The notes below the pieces were generated by a model. It was not told the DNA's origin. It did not search any database and saw only the letters and a program-made list of their open reading frames with translations. The position numbers and the translations under genes are program-made. 15,965 bases of DNA from Gammaproteobacteria bacterium (GTDB lineage: Bacteria; Pseudomonadota; Gammaproteobacteria; Pseudomonadales; DSM-25080): NCBI GenBank assembly GCA_013372965.1, contig JABXIR010000184.1, positions 1 through 15,965 on the forward strand, written 5' to 3'. Positions 1 through 8,104 of this stretch are shown here, in pieces; the stretch's first letter is position 1, and each line of letters begins with the position of its first letter.

Positions 1-316
1 AGGCGTCGCGAATACGTTGCAGCTCAAGAAATTTGGCTGTCCACAGGACGAGGATTAAACTAACGAGCGAATCGAGCGACCATAAGCTATTAAACACCCA
101 TCGCACGGTCGCGAGTGCGACGATCACAACCGCCACTTTTTCCCATGCTCGAATAGGCGAAACTCGCCCTGAACTAACAGCCGCTCGCCAAGCGAGTACA
201 GCAATGAGCACACCACCAATGCGCCAATCGAGTTCGTCGAGCAACGGCAGCGCACCCACGAGCATCATTGCGCCAATTAACAGTTGTACTGACTTCGAGA
301 GATGCTCAGAACTCAT
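1..316 (-). CDS. tgpA: DUF3488/transglutaminase-like membrane protein, TgpA family (N-terminal part; runs off the window)
   Basis: An open frame begins at ATG 316 and continues without a stop to the window edge, giving 105 residues. Four hydrophobic segments are visible, at about residues 9-26, 33-48, 59-77 and 82-97. They are followed by KFLELQRIRD at 95-104, which resembles the 'KFLEL' signature that follows the membrane segments of TgpA/DUF3488 proteins. Family members carry a periplasmic transglutaminase-like domain further downstream, which is outside this window. The start overlaps the end of the DUF58 gene by 11 bases, indicating translational coupling. MoxR, DUF58 and TgpA genes frequently occur in this order, which supports the call. 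In Pseudomonas aeruginosa TgpA is reported to be essential, but its substrate is not well established. The identification rests on topology, the short motif and context only. Confidence 0.72.
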   Translation of the reverse strand, partial: MSSEHLSKSVQLLIGAMMLVGALPLLDELDWRIGGVLIAVLAWRAAVSSGRVSPIRAWEKVAVVIVALATVRWVFNSLWSLDSLVSLILVLWTAKFLELQRIRDA

Positions 317-1289
317 CTTCGCCCCCACCGTAGTTTGCTAAGGCACGAAGCAGTCGTTTGGTATGCTCGTCGCCACTGGCCTCGGCAAAATGCTCATTCC
401 CTAGCGTCAGTCCTACCGCCTGTTCGTTGGCCTGTGCCTGCAAAAGCCAGTAACACAAAATACTCAAACGATGTTCAATATCGCCTGATACGGCATCGAG
501 ATCGAGGTGCCGATGCGACTGAACCGCGGTTCCATATTGCTTTGAGTAGAGTTGTTCGGTCTTGGCCAGCGCTTTCCAGTCGACACGCGCCAGAGGGTCG
601 CCCTCTTCATAGCGTTTTAAGCTATCGAAATCACTGCCGACTGACCTAACGATCGAGGCGACTGAGGTTTCACTACCATCATCGGAGGATTGCCGTGTCG
701 GCACAATCGTTGAGGTCATTGGCGCTGGATACCCCAACCCCTCAGTGGTGTATCGTAAAATAGACCAACATCGAAACATACCGAACGGAAGACGCGACTC
801 GATACGAATGGTTGGACAGGGATAACGACCGCGGCGTGGAACCACAAAATGACTCGATACCTGTGATTGCTCAGGCGGTAAATGCAACCAAGGATGATCT
901 TCGACTTGAACCGAAATGGTCGCGCGATGTGCAGAAATAGCTAGGTGCAGTTGCGTTTGCTGACCCTTACATTGCTCATCGATGCCTAACAATCGCACCT
1001 GGATCCCGGACAAGTAACGATACGAGAGATACGGCGCGATCAGCAAAATACTGAGCAGCCACCACGCTAGAAAACGCGCGGCGTTATTGTCGTAATTTGC
1101 GCCGCCAATCCAAATCGCAATGAACAATACAATCCAGGCAAGACCGAACCCTGTGGGCACGACATAGATTGATTTGTGACTGAGCGTCAACGAGTGTTCG
1201 TGCCGTGAGCGTTTACTAGCCCAACGTTCAAACTGGCGTTGAATCCAGTTCGTTAAAGTACGTCGACTTCGCTCAACAAACGCGCGCAT
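306..1289 (-). CDS. DUF58 domain membrane protein, partner of MoxR ATPase
   Basis: A 327-residue protein with a basic N-terminal tail (residues 1-40). Two membrane segments follow at about 45-62 and 72-91, then a long soluble region. The DUF58 hallmark GDPLARVDWKA lies at 230-240, and RGRYPCPTIRIESRLPFG at about 153-170 matches the beta-sheet region usually found before it. DUF58 proteins, often with a von Willebrand-like fold, are encoded beside MoxR ATPases and are thought to be their chaperoned or regulated partners. The molecular role is not defined. The ATG at 1289 overlaps the end of moxR by 37 bases. No later in-frame ATG precedes the membrane segments, and an AGAAGG-like ribosome site lies about 9 bases upstream, so this start is kept. 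The stop overlaps the next gene (tgpA) by 11 bases. Confidence 0.88.
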   Translation of the reverse strand: MRAFVERSRRTLTNWIQRQFERWASKRSRHEHSLTLSHKSIYVVPTGFGLAWIVLFIAIWIGGANYDNNAARFLAWWLLSILLIAPYLSYRYLSGIQVRLLGIDEQCKGQQTQLHLAISAHRATISVQVEDHPWLHLPPEQSQVSSHFVVPRRGRYPCPTIRIESRLPFGMFRCWSILRYTTEGLGYPAPMTSTIVPTRQSSDDGSETSVASIVRSVGSDFDSLKRYEEGDPLARVDWKALAKTEQLYSKQYGTAVQSHRHLDLDAVSGDIEHRLSILCYWLLQAQANEQAVGLTLGNEHFAEASGDEHTKRLLRALANYGGGEDEF

Positions 1290-2155
1290 AACGCATCGCC
1301 TTCTGAAACTGAGCCATTGGGCATTAATCGATGTCCCGCGACGGATGCGAATACCGCTTGGACATCATCAGGGATAACGTGGTTGCGTTGTTGCAACATT
1401 GCGTAAGCTTGTGCAGCACGCTGCAGTGCTAGACCAGCACGAGGAGAAAGCCCCGTCGTGCCTGATTTTTCGCGCGAAGCGCGAATCAAGCGCAATAAGT
1501 AGCGATTAATCGCATCACTAACAGTGACACGGGCGACTTGAACACGAAGCGATAACACGCCTTCGGCATCACTAAGCGCTGCAAGCCCTTCAATGAGTTC
1601 ACGCGGGTTGTCACCTGAGAGTAACTTGAGCTCAGCCTCTTCTGAGGGATAACCAAGACTAATTCGCATGGCAAATCGATCGAGTTGAGATTCAGGGAGC
1701 TTGAAGGTACCACTTTGTTCTGTCGGATTTTGAGAGGCAACGACGAAGAACGGGTTAGGTAACTTGTAACGCTTACCGTCTACCGTGACCTGACGCTCTT
1801 CCATGGCTTCAAGCAACGCGCTCTGCGTTTTGGGGTGCGTTCGATTGATCTCATCTGCCAACAGCATTTGGGTGAAAACAGGGCCGGGTTTGAAGACGAA
1901 CGATTCTTTTTCTCGCGAATAGATCGAAACACCGAGAATGTCCGACGGCAACATATCGGAAGTAAACTGAATGCGCTTAAATTTTAAGCCCAGCGATCGA
2001 GCGACCGCTTGAGCTAGCGTGGTTTTACCCATACCGGGTAAATCTTCGATTAGAAGATGACCACCCGATAACAAGCATGCGATCGATAGTCGAACCTGTT
2101 CGGACTTTCCATAGATTACATCGTTCAGTTGTTTAAGTAGCTGATTAACTTCCAT
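1253..2155 (-). CDS. MoxR-family AAA+ ATPase
   Basis: A 300-residue ATPase of the MoxR subfamily, which acts as a chaperone-like factor in assembling or activating partner complexes. Walker A is PGMGKTT at residues 40-46, Walker B is MLLADEIN at 97-104, and sensor 1 is around ASQNP at 140-144. The ESQLDRF segment near 155-161 carries the conserved Arg. The start at 2155 (MEVNQLLKQL) is preferred over an in-frame ATG at 2194. The longer version would add 13 unconserved residues and overlap metZ by 50 bases, whereas 2155 gives the usual MoxR N-terminus and an 11-base overlap. No clear Shine-Dalgarno is visible, so translation is probably coupled to metZ. The 3' end overlaps the DUF58 gene, its expected functional partner. 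Confidence 0.9.
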   Translation of the reverse strand: MEVNQLLKQLNDVIYGKSEQVRLSIACLLSGGHLLIEDLPGMGKTTLAQAVARSLGLKFKRIQFTSDMLPSDILGVSIYSREKESFVFKPGPVFTQMLLADEINRTHPKTQSALLEAMEERQVTVDGKRYKLPNPFFVVASQNPTEQSGTFKLPESQLDRFAMRISLGYPSEEAELKLLSGDNPRELIEGLAALSDAEGVLSLRVQVARVTVSDAINRYLLRLIRASREKSGTTGLSPRAGLALQRAAQAYAMLQQRNHVIPDDVQAVFASVAGHRLMPNGSVSEGDALCARLLSEVDVL

Positions 2156-3362
2156 GAAGTTCTGACACTGCCTTAAGCCCGCGAGCCATATCATCGATCA
2201 AATCATCTGCATCTTCTAAACCGACACAAACGCGAATCAAGGCGTCGCTGATACCCGCAGCATCACGTTCTTGTTGAGTGATACGACCGTGAGTTGTGGT
2301 GGCAGGATGAACAATCGTTGTTTTTGCATCGCCTAAGTTCGCTGTTAGCGAACACACTTGCGTTGCGTCAATGAATGCCCAAGCCGCCGCTTGGCCGCCT
2401 TTCACTTCAAAGCTTAACACAGCCCCAAAACCAGACATCTGCGATTTAGCGGCTTCGTGGCTAGAATGTGAAGGAAGTCCGCAGTAATTGACTCGATCGA
2501 CTAACGGCTGTGCTTCAAGCCATTTCGCTAAGGTCATGGCATTGTCGCTGTGCGCCTTCATCCGAAGGCGAAGCGTCTCTAATCCCTTCAAGAAGACCCA
2601 AGCATTGAATGCGCTCATGGTTGGCCCACACGTCCTTACGTATACCACCAACTCATCGATGAGGGCTTGTTTACCGCAAACGGCACCGCCTACCACGCGA
2701 CCTTGTCCGTCGAGGAACTTAGTGGCCGAGTGCACTACCAAATCCGCACCGTGCGCGAGCGGCCGTTGAAGTGCAGGCGTGCTGAAACAGTTATCAACGG
2801 CCAGCAGTGCATCAACCGAACGGGCAATTTCTGCGATGGCTTTAATCGATACGACGTCGTTAGTTGGGTTGGATGGCGTTTCCATGAACAGCAGTTTCGT
2901 GCGGTCAGTGACAGCGGCTTCCCAAGCCGAGAGATCGGCTAGTTCAACGAACGTCGTTTTGACGCCGAATTTCTTCATGTAACGGGTAAACAACGCAGTG
3001 GTCGTACCGAATACACTCTGAGAGCACACCACCTCATCGCCGGACTGCAAGAACGCCATGGCAGTCGCAAGGATGGCCGCCATCCCCGAGCTCGTTCCTA
3101 CCGCCGCCTCAGCGCCTTCTAATGCGGCTAAACGCTGTTCAAACATACGTACCGTTGGGTTAGTGTAACGTGAGTAGACATTACCCTCCGCTTCACCCGA
3201 GAAACGCTTAGCCGCGTCTTCGGCGCTGTCGAACACATAGGAAGACGTTGTATAAATGGGCTCAGAATGCTCGCCTTCATGCGAGCGCGTCTGCCCTGCC
3301 CTTACCGCAAGTGTATCTAGCTTAAGTCCTGCGAATACGTCCTTGTCGATCTCGCGACTCAT
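2145..3362 (-). CDS. metZ: O-succinylhomoserine sulfhydrylase (methionine biosynthesis)
   Basis: A 405-residue PLP enzyme of the Cys/Met metabolism family. The MetZ type makes homocysteine directly from O-succinylhomoserine and sulfide, by-passing cystathionine. The PLP-binding lysine is K215 in HSATKFLDGQ. The substrate and cofactor segments YSRYTNPT (63-70), GTSSGMA (89-95) and METPSNPT (160-167) are present. Length matches Pseudomonas MetZ (about 400 residues), and the gene sits directly after purF as metZ does in Pseudomonas. That context favours MetZ over MetB (cystathionine gamma-synthase) or an O-acetylhomoserine enzyme, which sequence alone separates poorly. ATG 3362 overlaps the purF stop in an ATGA junction, with an AAGG site inside purF. 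The 3' end overlaps moxR by 11 bases. Confidence 0.93.
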   Translation of the reverse strand: MSREIDKDVFAGLKLDTLAVRAGQTRSHEGEHSEPIYTTSSYVFDSAEDAAKRFSGEAEGNVYSRYTNPTVRMFEQRLAALEGAEAAVGTSSGMAAILATAMAFLQSGDEVVCSQSVFGTTTALFTRYMKKFGVKTTFVELADLSAWEAAVTDRTKLLFMETPSNPTNDVVSIKAIAEIARSVDALLAVDNCFSTPALQRPLAHGADLVVHSATKFLDGQGRVVGGAVCGKQALIDELVVYVRTCGPTMSAFNAWVFLKGLETLRLRMKAHSDNAMTLAKWLEAQPLVDRVNYCGLPSHSSHEAAKSQMSGFGAVLSFEVKGGQAAAWAFIDATQVCSLTANLGDAKTTIVHPATTTHGRITQQERDAAGISDALIRVCVGLEDADDLIDDMARGLKAVSELHGS

Positions 3363-4897
3363 GATGCGCCTTGCGCCTCTTCGTCATTGTGAATACCGAC
3401 CACTTCGTCGTCATCATCTGAACTGTTCGATTTCGACTTGCTCGCGTCATTTCGCGCGGCCTCGAGACGAAGAAGGTACTCGTGATCGATGTCGCCGGTC
3501 ACGTATTGACCGTTGAATACCGAGCACTCGAATTCGTCAATCTCTGGGTTAATACCATCAACACAAGAAATCAAGTCGTCGAGGTCTTGGTAAATCAGTT
3601 TATCGGCGCCAATTTCTTGCTCGACTTCGGCAAGCGTTTTACCTGAAGCAACCAGTTCATCAGCGCTCGGCATATCGATACCGTAAACGTTTGGATGAGT
3701 GACCGCTGGTGCGGCTGACGCGAGATAGACCTTTTTAGCGCCCGCTTCGCGTGCCATTTCAATGATCTGACGACTCGTCGTTCCGCGAACGATCGAATCG
3801 TCGACCAACATCACGTTGCGCCCTTCAAATTCGAGCGACACACAATTTAACTTTTGGCGGACAGACTTTTTGCGAAGCGCTTGCCCAGGCATGATGAAGG
3901 TACGCCCGATATAACGGTTTTTAACCAAGCCTTCGACGTAATTAACACCGAGAGCTTGGGCCATCGCCAAGCCCGATACGCGAGAGGTATCGGGAATCGG
4001 CATCACTACATCAATATCGTGATCCGCCCATTCGCGCTGGATTTTTTCAGCGAGACGCTCACCCATTCGACGACGTGCTTTGTAGACGACCACGTTATCC
4101 ATGACCGAGTCCGGACGCGCGAAATAGACGTGTTCGAAGATACACGGTGTTAAGCGAGTGTCGTTAACACACTGCTTCGAGAATAATTTACCCGATTCTG
4201 TGATAAACAGAGCCTCGCCTGGACGAACGTCGCGGACCAACTCAAAACCTAATACATCGAGGGCAACACTTTCACTAGCGACCATATACTCGACAGCGCC
4301 GTCTGCCTGTTCACGCTTACCGTAAACCAGTGGGCGAATACCATTCGGATCGCGGAACGCGAACATCCCGAAGCCATTGATCATACCAGTGACCGCATAG
4401 GCGCCACGGACACGACGATAGACGCCGCTTATGGCCGTAAATACATCATCTGGCGTGGGGCGAAGTTTATTGATGACCGTCAGTTCGTGGGCAAAAATAT
4501 TGAGTAATACTTCTGAGTCAGAATCCGTGTTGAGATGACGGAGGTCCTCGCGGAAAAGATCCTCTGCCAAATCGGCTGAGTTCGTCAGGTTACCGTTGTG
4601 GGCTAAACCAATACCGTAAGGTGAATTCACGTAAAACGGCTGTGCTAACGCTGCGGAAGAAGACCCCGCCGTTGGATAACGCACGTGACCGATACCAATA
4701 TTGCCCTCAAGACGTTGCATGTGGCGTGTGCGAAACACATCTTTTACCAAGCCGTTCGATTTACGCAAATTAAACTTGCCTCGAGCACTGGTCATGATTC
4801 CCGCAGCATCTTGGCCACGGTGTTGCAACAATGTTAACGCGTCATAAATCTGCGTATTAACAGGGCTTCGGCCAACTATACCGACAATGCCACACAT
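3359..4897 (-). CDS. purF: Amidophosphoribosyltransferase (first committed step of purine synthesis)
   Basis: A 512-residue cytosolic enzyme that converts PRPP and glutamine to 5-phosphoribosylamine. The N-terminus MCGIVGIVG exposes the catalytic Cys2 after Met removal, as in Ntn-type glutamine amidotransferases. The C-terminal phosphoribosyltransferase domain carries the PRPP loop VMLVDDSIVRGTTSRQI. The EHVYFARPDS region, typical of PurF, links the two domains. The protein is slightly longer than the E. coli enzyme (505 residues) and ends in a polar, acidic tail (residues 481-512, containing SSDDDDEVV) that looks disordered. The gene follows cvpA after 3 bases, with GGGAG inside the cvpA end as ribosome site. 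It overlaps metZ by 4 bases. The cvpA-purF linkage is the same as in E. coli, where PurR controls it, but I did not identify a PurR operator here. Confidence 0.97.
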   Translation of the reverse strand: MCGIVGIVGRSPVNTQIYDALTLLQHRGQDAAGIMTSARGKFNLRKSNGLVKDVFRTRHMQRLEGNIGIGHVRYPTAGSSSAALAQPFYVNSPYGIGLAHNGNLTNSADLAEDLFREDLRHLNTDSDSEVLLNIFAHELTVINKLRPTPDDVFTAISGVYRRVRGAYAVTGMINGFGMFAFRDPNGIRPLVYGKREQADGAVEYMVASESVALDVLGFELVRDVRPGEALFITESGKLFSKQCVNDTRLTPCIFEHVYFARPDSVMDNVVVYKARRRMGERLAEKIQREWADHDIDVVMPIPDTSRVSGLAMAQALGVNYVEGLVKNRYIGRTFIMPGQALRKKSVRQKLNCVSLEFEGRNVMLVDDSIVRGTTSRQIIEMAREAGAKKVYLASAAPAVTHPNVYGIDMPSADELVASGKTLAEVEQEIGADKLIYQDLDDLISCVDGINPEIDEFECSVFNGQYVTGDIDHEYLLRLEAARNDASKSKSNSSDDDDEVVGIHNDEEAQGAS

Positions 4898-4900
4898 AAA

Positions 4901-5398
4901 TTAACTCCCAAATTGAGCCGCTATCCATTGATAGAGACTTTCAAACGTTTCTCGTGCCCATCCTTCGAACTCGAGAAATTCTGGTATTAGTACAGACTCC
5001 TTCCACCAACCATCTTGGTCGATGGGAACGAACCCAGGAAGAAAAACAACAGCCGCAAGCACAAGTATTAAACCACGGCCTAACCCAAATACAGCGCCTA
5101 ATATGCGATCTGTACCAGATAATCCGGTGGCTTCAACGAGCGCCGACAGTAATCCATTAATTAAAGCAACTGCAATAAGCGCTGCCACAAAAATGCTGGC
5201 GAAGGCCACCATGTGACGCAATGACGGCGCGTCGATACCGGTAAACATGGGTGCCAATTTAGCAGCGAACATCGACGCTAAAATAAAAGCAGCGAACCAA
5301 CCTAATAGACTGAGCGCTTCTTTAATAAATCCCCGGAACAACCCCACTATCAGTGATAAACCTATGACGCCCACAATAATCCAATCGGGTATAGTCAT
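4901..5398 (-). CDS. cvpA: CvpA family inner membrane protein
   Basis: A 165-residue polytopic membrane protein close to the length of E. coli CvpA (162). Hydrophobic segments lie at about residues 5-22, 28-46, 62-84 and 100-122. The conserved GLFRGFIKEALSLLGW segment (19-34) and DRILGAVFGLGRG (97-109) are family signatures. CvpA is needed for colicin V production in E. coli and has been linked to envelope homeostasis; its biochemical activity is unknown. The C-terminal 40 residues are aromatic and amphipathic. The ATG at 5398 follows an AGGGGG ribosome site that overlaps the stop of the upstream SPOR gene (8-base gap). It lies 3 bases before purF, so the two are almost certainly co-transcribed. 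Confidence 0.95.
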   Translation of the reverse strand: MTIPDWIIVGVIGLSLIVGLFRGFIKEALSLLGWFAAFILASMFAAKLAPMFTGIDAPSLRHMVAFASIFVAALIAVALINGLLSALVEATGLSGTDRILGAVFGLGRGLILVLAAVVFLPGFVPIDQDGWWKESVLIPEFLEFEGWARETFESLYQWIAAQFGS

Positions 5399-5406
5399 TT
5401 TTCCCC

Positions 5407-5922
5407 CTAAGGTTTGAATCGTGCAATTTGCGATGCCATTCCCCAGCGGGCATCAATGATCGTACGAACTTCTTCGGCTCGATCGAAATTTAAATACGGC
5501 CCCACGAATACCACATACGGCCCCGGTTGCGTCGGATTTGGCAAGACATACGCCTGTAACTCACCGTCGCGAAGCAACATCTCCATTGAGAAGGCTTCAT
5601 CAAAGTCTTCAAAACTTGCGACAGAAATTGTCCAAGCGCGAGGTAACTCGGAATCGAGTTCGTCGATGGTCGGCAGCGCGTCGGTCACCACGTGATCATC
5701 GGACGGTCGGTACAAAGAATCAAAGTATTCACGACTGTTCGGCTCTACTACTGGAGCCAAGGGCGGGATTTCGCTGACAAATTCGTCGGGAGGTGGTGGT
5801 ACGTCGGAGAATATAGGCTCGAGCTTGTACTCGTATCGCTCGTAGATTGCAGGAACCAGAAGCACTGCGACAGCGATTAAGATAACTAACTTCGTTCGAA
5901 GCTTTCTAGGCGTTTTGCCCAT
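5407..5922 (-). CDS. SPOR domain membrane protein (DedD-like)
   Basis: A 171-residue protein with a short basic cytoplasmic tail (KTPRKLRTK) and one membrane segment at about residues 11-26. A Pro-rich acidic periplasmic linker follows (about 35-90). The C-terminal SPOR domain spans about 95-170, with AWTISVASF and YVVFVGPYLNFDRAEEVR typical of its repeats. SPOR domains bind denuded glycan strands at the division septum, so this is a probable septal protein analogous to E. coli DedD, which is also encoded between folC and cvpA. The linker is short, giving a smaller protein than E. coli DedD (about 220 residues). I leave the symbol blank because DedD, FtsN and generic SPOR proteins diverge outside the domain. 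It begins 7 bases after the folC stop with an AGGG ribosome site. Confidence 0.88.
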   Translation of the reverse strand: MGKTPRKLRTKLVILIAVAVLLVPAIYERYEYKLEPIFSDVPPPPDEFVSEIPPLAPVVEPNSREYFDSLYRPSDDHVVTDALPTIDELDSELPRAWTISVASFEDFDEAFSMEMLLRDGELQAYVLPNPTQPGPYVVFVGPYLNFDRAEEVRTIIDARWGMASQIARFKP

Positions 5923-5929
5923 GTTAGCC

Positions 5930-7186
5930 CTATATCCGTGAATTAAGCCAAGTAATTGCGGCGCCCACCGTGAAGAAGGAACCCGTCACCAGTATTGTAT
6001 CCCCCTTTTGACTTCGTTCCAACGCGCCTTGCATGGCATCTTGCACACTTGACGCTACTTGACATTGTAAATTTTCATCGAGCGCATCACGCAGCGAGCT
6101 AGCGGATGCTTCGCGACCACCCGCATCGGGCGTGGCAAAATGCCAATGGCGGAAGTGTGTCGCAAACACAGATAACGTCGATGCCACGTCTTTGTCATGG
6201 ACCATACCAATCACGATCCGATCGATATGCTGAATTTCAGGTCTCGCACAGAGATACTTCGCCGCGGCAGGATTGTGACCAACGTCAAGAACCCACTCGC
6301 GATCAGCCGCGTGTATGTGTTGCATACGTCCAGGCATTTGACAGTCACCCAAGACATCGACCACTCGACTACCTTCATCGATAACACCCAACCAAGTTAA
6401 CGCGGCAATCGCACACGCGACCGACGGATGAGGTAGTATTGGCACGGAAGGTAACTTGTATAGCTGAGAAACACCATGACGGTTCGGTGCCATCACGGTG
6501 AAACCACCGTCTTCGCGGTAGTTAAAATCTTGGTTGATGACAATGGGTATGGCGCACAACATCTCGGCATGATCAACCATTCCCTCGGGCAAATCGAGCT
6601 CTCCGATCACGACCGGTCTTGCAGGGCGCGCCACGCCCAACTTTTCTTTGGCGATTTGGCGGCGATCACTGCCCAACCACGCTTCGTGATCGACCGCAAT
6701 GGAAGTCACTATAGCCACGTCTGCATCAACGATATTGACCGCATCGAGTCTTCCACCGAGCCCGACCTCGAGCAACCAGTAGTCACACTGAGCCTGCTGA
6801 AACAGCCAAAGCGCGGCCAACGTGCCTGCTTCAAAGTAGCTTAAACCAATGTCACCCCGTGCCTCCTCGATCACATCGAAGGCCCTGACGATGGCATCAT
6901 CGGACGCGTCTTCACCGTTTAAGCGAATGCGTTCGTTGTAGTGAATTAAATGAGGTGAGCTGTAAGCACCGGTAGAAAAGCCGAGCTTTAGAAGCATTGC
7001 TTCGAGAGAGCGAACACACGAGCCTTTGCCATTGGTACCCGCGACGGTAATGATACAACCGGCCGAACGAGTAAGCCCCATGCGTTCCGCGACCAATCTG
7101 ACTCGATCTAGACCAAGATCAATCGCCGTATGATGACGCTGTTCAAGTAAACTTAACCACTCGTCCAGCGTCTTCACGTCATTCAT
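5930..7186 (-). CDS. folC: Bifunctional dihydrofolate synthase / folylpolyglutamate synthase
   Basis: A 418-residue cytosolic Mur-ligase-type ATP-dependent enzyme. It adds glutamate to dihydropteroate and extends the polyglutamate tail of folates. The P-loop GTNGKGS is at residues 50-56. YSSPHLIHYNERIRLNG follows about 20 residues on, and LEVGLGGRLDAVNIV and the VTSIAVDHEAWLG segment complete the family signature. The C-terminal domain contains LDVGHNPAAAKYL. Length equals the E. coli enzyme (422) within a few residues. ATG 7186 shares one base with the accD stop (TAATG), and GAGGAG in the accD end serves as ribosome site. accD-folC-SPOR-cvpA-purF is a conserved order in gammaproteobacteria. 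Confidence 0.96.
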   Translation of the reverse strand: MNDVKTLDEWLSLLEQRHHTAIDLGLDRVRLVAERMGLTRSAGCIITVAGTNGKGSCVRSLEAMLLKLGFSTGAYSSPHLIHYNERIRLNGEDASDDAIVRAFDVIEEARGDIGLSYFEAGTLAALWLFQQAQCDYWLLEVGLGGRLDAVNIVDADVAIVTSIAVDHEAWLGSDRRQIAKEKLGVARPARPVVIGELDLPEGMVDHAEMLCAIPIVINQDFNYREDGGFTVMAPNRHGVSQLYKLPSVPILPHPSVACAIAALTWLGVIDEGSRVVDVLGDCQMPGRMQHIHAADREWVLDVGHNPAAAKYLCARPEIQHIDRIVIGMVHDKDVASTLSVFATHFRHWHFATPDAGGREASASSLRDALDENLQCQVASSVQDAMQGALERSQKGDTILVTGSFFTVGAAITWLNSRI

Positions 7187-8052
7187 TAGGCGGCAGGCTC
7201 CTCGCGGCGCATTAGCTTCGCTAAAACACTTGCCAACTGATCGCGCATTTCCTTGCGGTGAACAATCATGTCGATTGCCCCGTGATCCATTAGGAACTCA
7301 GCACGCTGGAAACCTTTCGGAAGCTTCTGACGGATCGTTTGCTCAATGATCGAAGGACCTGCAAAGCCCGCACGAGAACCCGGCTCGGCGATATTTAAAT
7401 CACCTAAGAGAGCCAACGAGGCCGAAACACCACCGTAAACCGGATCGGTCATCACGGAAATGTACGGTACGCCCTGAGACTTCATGCGCTCAATAACCGC
7501 AGAGGTTTTTGCCATTTGCATCAATGAGATCAACGCTTCTTGCATACGAGCGCCGCCCGTTGCAGAGAAACATACTAATGGGATGCCCTCGGCAAGCGCA
7601 ACATTGGCTGCACGAGTGAACTTCTCGCCCACGGCATAGCCCATTGAGCCGCCGTGGAACGCAAATTCGAACGCGACACCAACTACGGGAACGCCTTTCA
7701 CAGTACCCTTCATTGCGACGATGGCATCTTTTTCGCCAGTCGCCTTGCGAGCATCCGCAAGACGATCTTTGTACTTTTTGACATCTTTAAATTTGAGACG
7801 ATCAACCGTCTCTAAATCGGCCTCGATCTCGACTCGACTCTCTTGATCAAGGAAAATCTCTAAGCGACGACGACCACCAACACGCATGTGGTGTTCGCAC
7901 TTCGGACATACGTCGAGGTTTTTGTCGAGTTCGGGGCGATACAATACCGCATCACACTTAGGGCACTTCTTCCAAAGCCCTTCCGGTACATTCGCGCTAC
8001 CGCGATTTTCTTTGCCTCGAACCGAGGGAACAATTTTATCTAACCAACTCAT
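7186..8052 (-). CDS. accD: Acetyl-CoA carboxylase carboxyltransferase subunit beta
   Basis: A 288-residue subunit of the AccA2AccD2 carboxyltransferase, which moves CO2 from carboxybiotin to acetyl-CoA to form malonyl-CoA for fatty acid synthesis. The N-terminal zinc ribbon has Cys30, Cys33, Cys49 and Cys52 (two CPKC pairs). The crotonase-like core includes FAFHGGSMGYAVGEKF, CFSATGGARMQEALISLMQM and PVYGGVSASLA. Length is close to E. coli AccD (304). The only sizeable gap in this part of the cluster lies upstream (76 bases, with a hairpin and palindrome). accD may therefore have its own promoter or leader control in addition to read-through from trpA. Confidence 0.97.
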   Translation of the reverse strand: MSWLDKIVPSVRGKENRGSANVPEGLWKKCPKCDAVLYRPELDKNLDVCPKCEHHMRVGGRRRLEIFLDQESRVEIEADLETVDRLKFKDVKKYKDRLADARKATGEKDAIVAMKGTVKGVPVVGVAFEFAFHGGSMGYAVGEKFTRAANVALAEGIPLVCFSATGGARMQEALISLMQMAKTSAVIERMKSQGVPYISVMTDPVYGGVSASLALLGDLNIAEPGSRAGFAGPSIIEQTIRQKLPKGFQRAEFLMDHGAIDMIVHRKEMRDQLASVLAKLMRREEPAA

Positions 8053-8061
8053 GTAAGATTC

Positions 8062-8071
8062 CGTTATAACG
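8062..8071. promoter_or_regulatory. 10-base palindrome in the accD leader
   Basis: CGTTATAACG is a perfect palindrome ending 9 bases before the accD ATG and abutting the weak GGA ribosome site. It could be a small operator or an RNA element that affects accD translation. No known regulator is assigned, and a chance palindrome is possible. Confidence 0.3.
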
Positions 8072-8080
8072 ATGCTAATC

Positions 8081-8102
8081 AGCCGACTCTTAGCGGTCGG
8101 CT
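8081..8102 (-). other. Perfect hairpin in the trpA-accD gap
   Basis: AGCCGAC and GTCGGCT form a perfect 7-base-pair stem around an 8-base loop. On the minus strand it is followed by GATTAGC rather than a T-tract, so it is not a good intrinsic terminator for the trp genes. It could be an mRNA-stabilising or processing structure in the accD leader. Confidence 0.6.
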
Positions 8103-8104
8103 TT

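Noticed and set aside
302..649. 115-codon plus-strand open frame over DUF58
   Set aside because: Lies opposite a well supported gene, with no family resemblance and arginine/proline-rich shadow composition.
2156..2194. Longer moxR start at ATG 2194
   Set aside because: It adds 13 residues not typical of MoxR N-termini, overlaps metZ by 50 bases and has no ribosome site; 2155 fits the family better.
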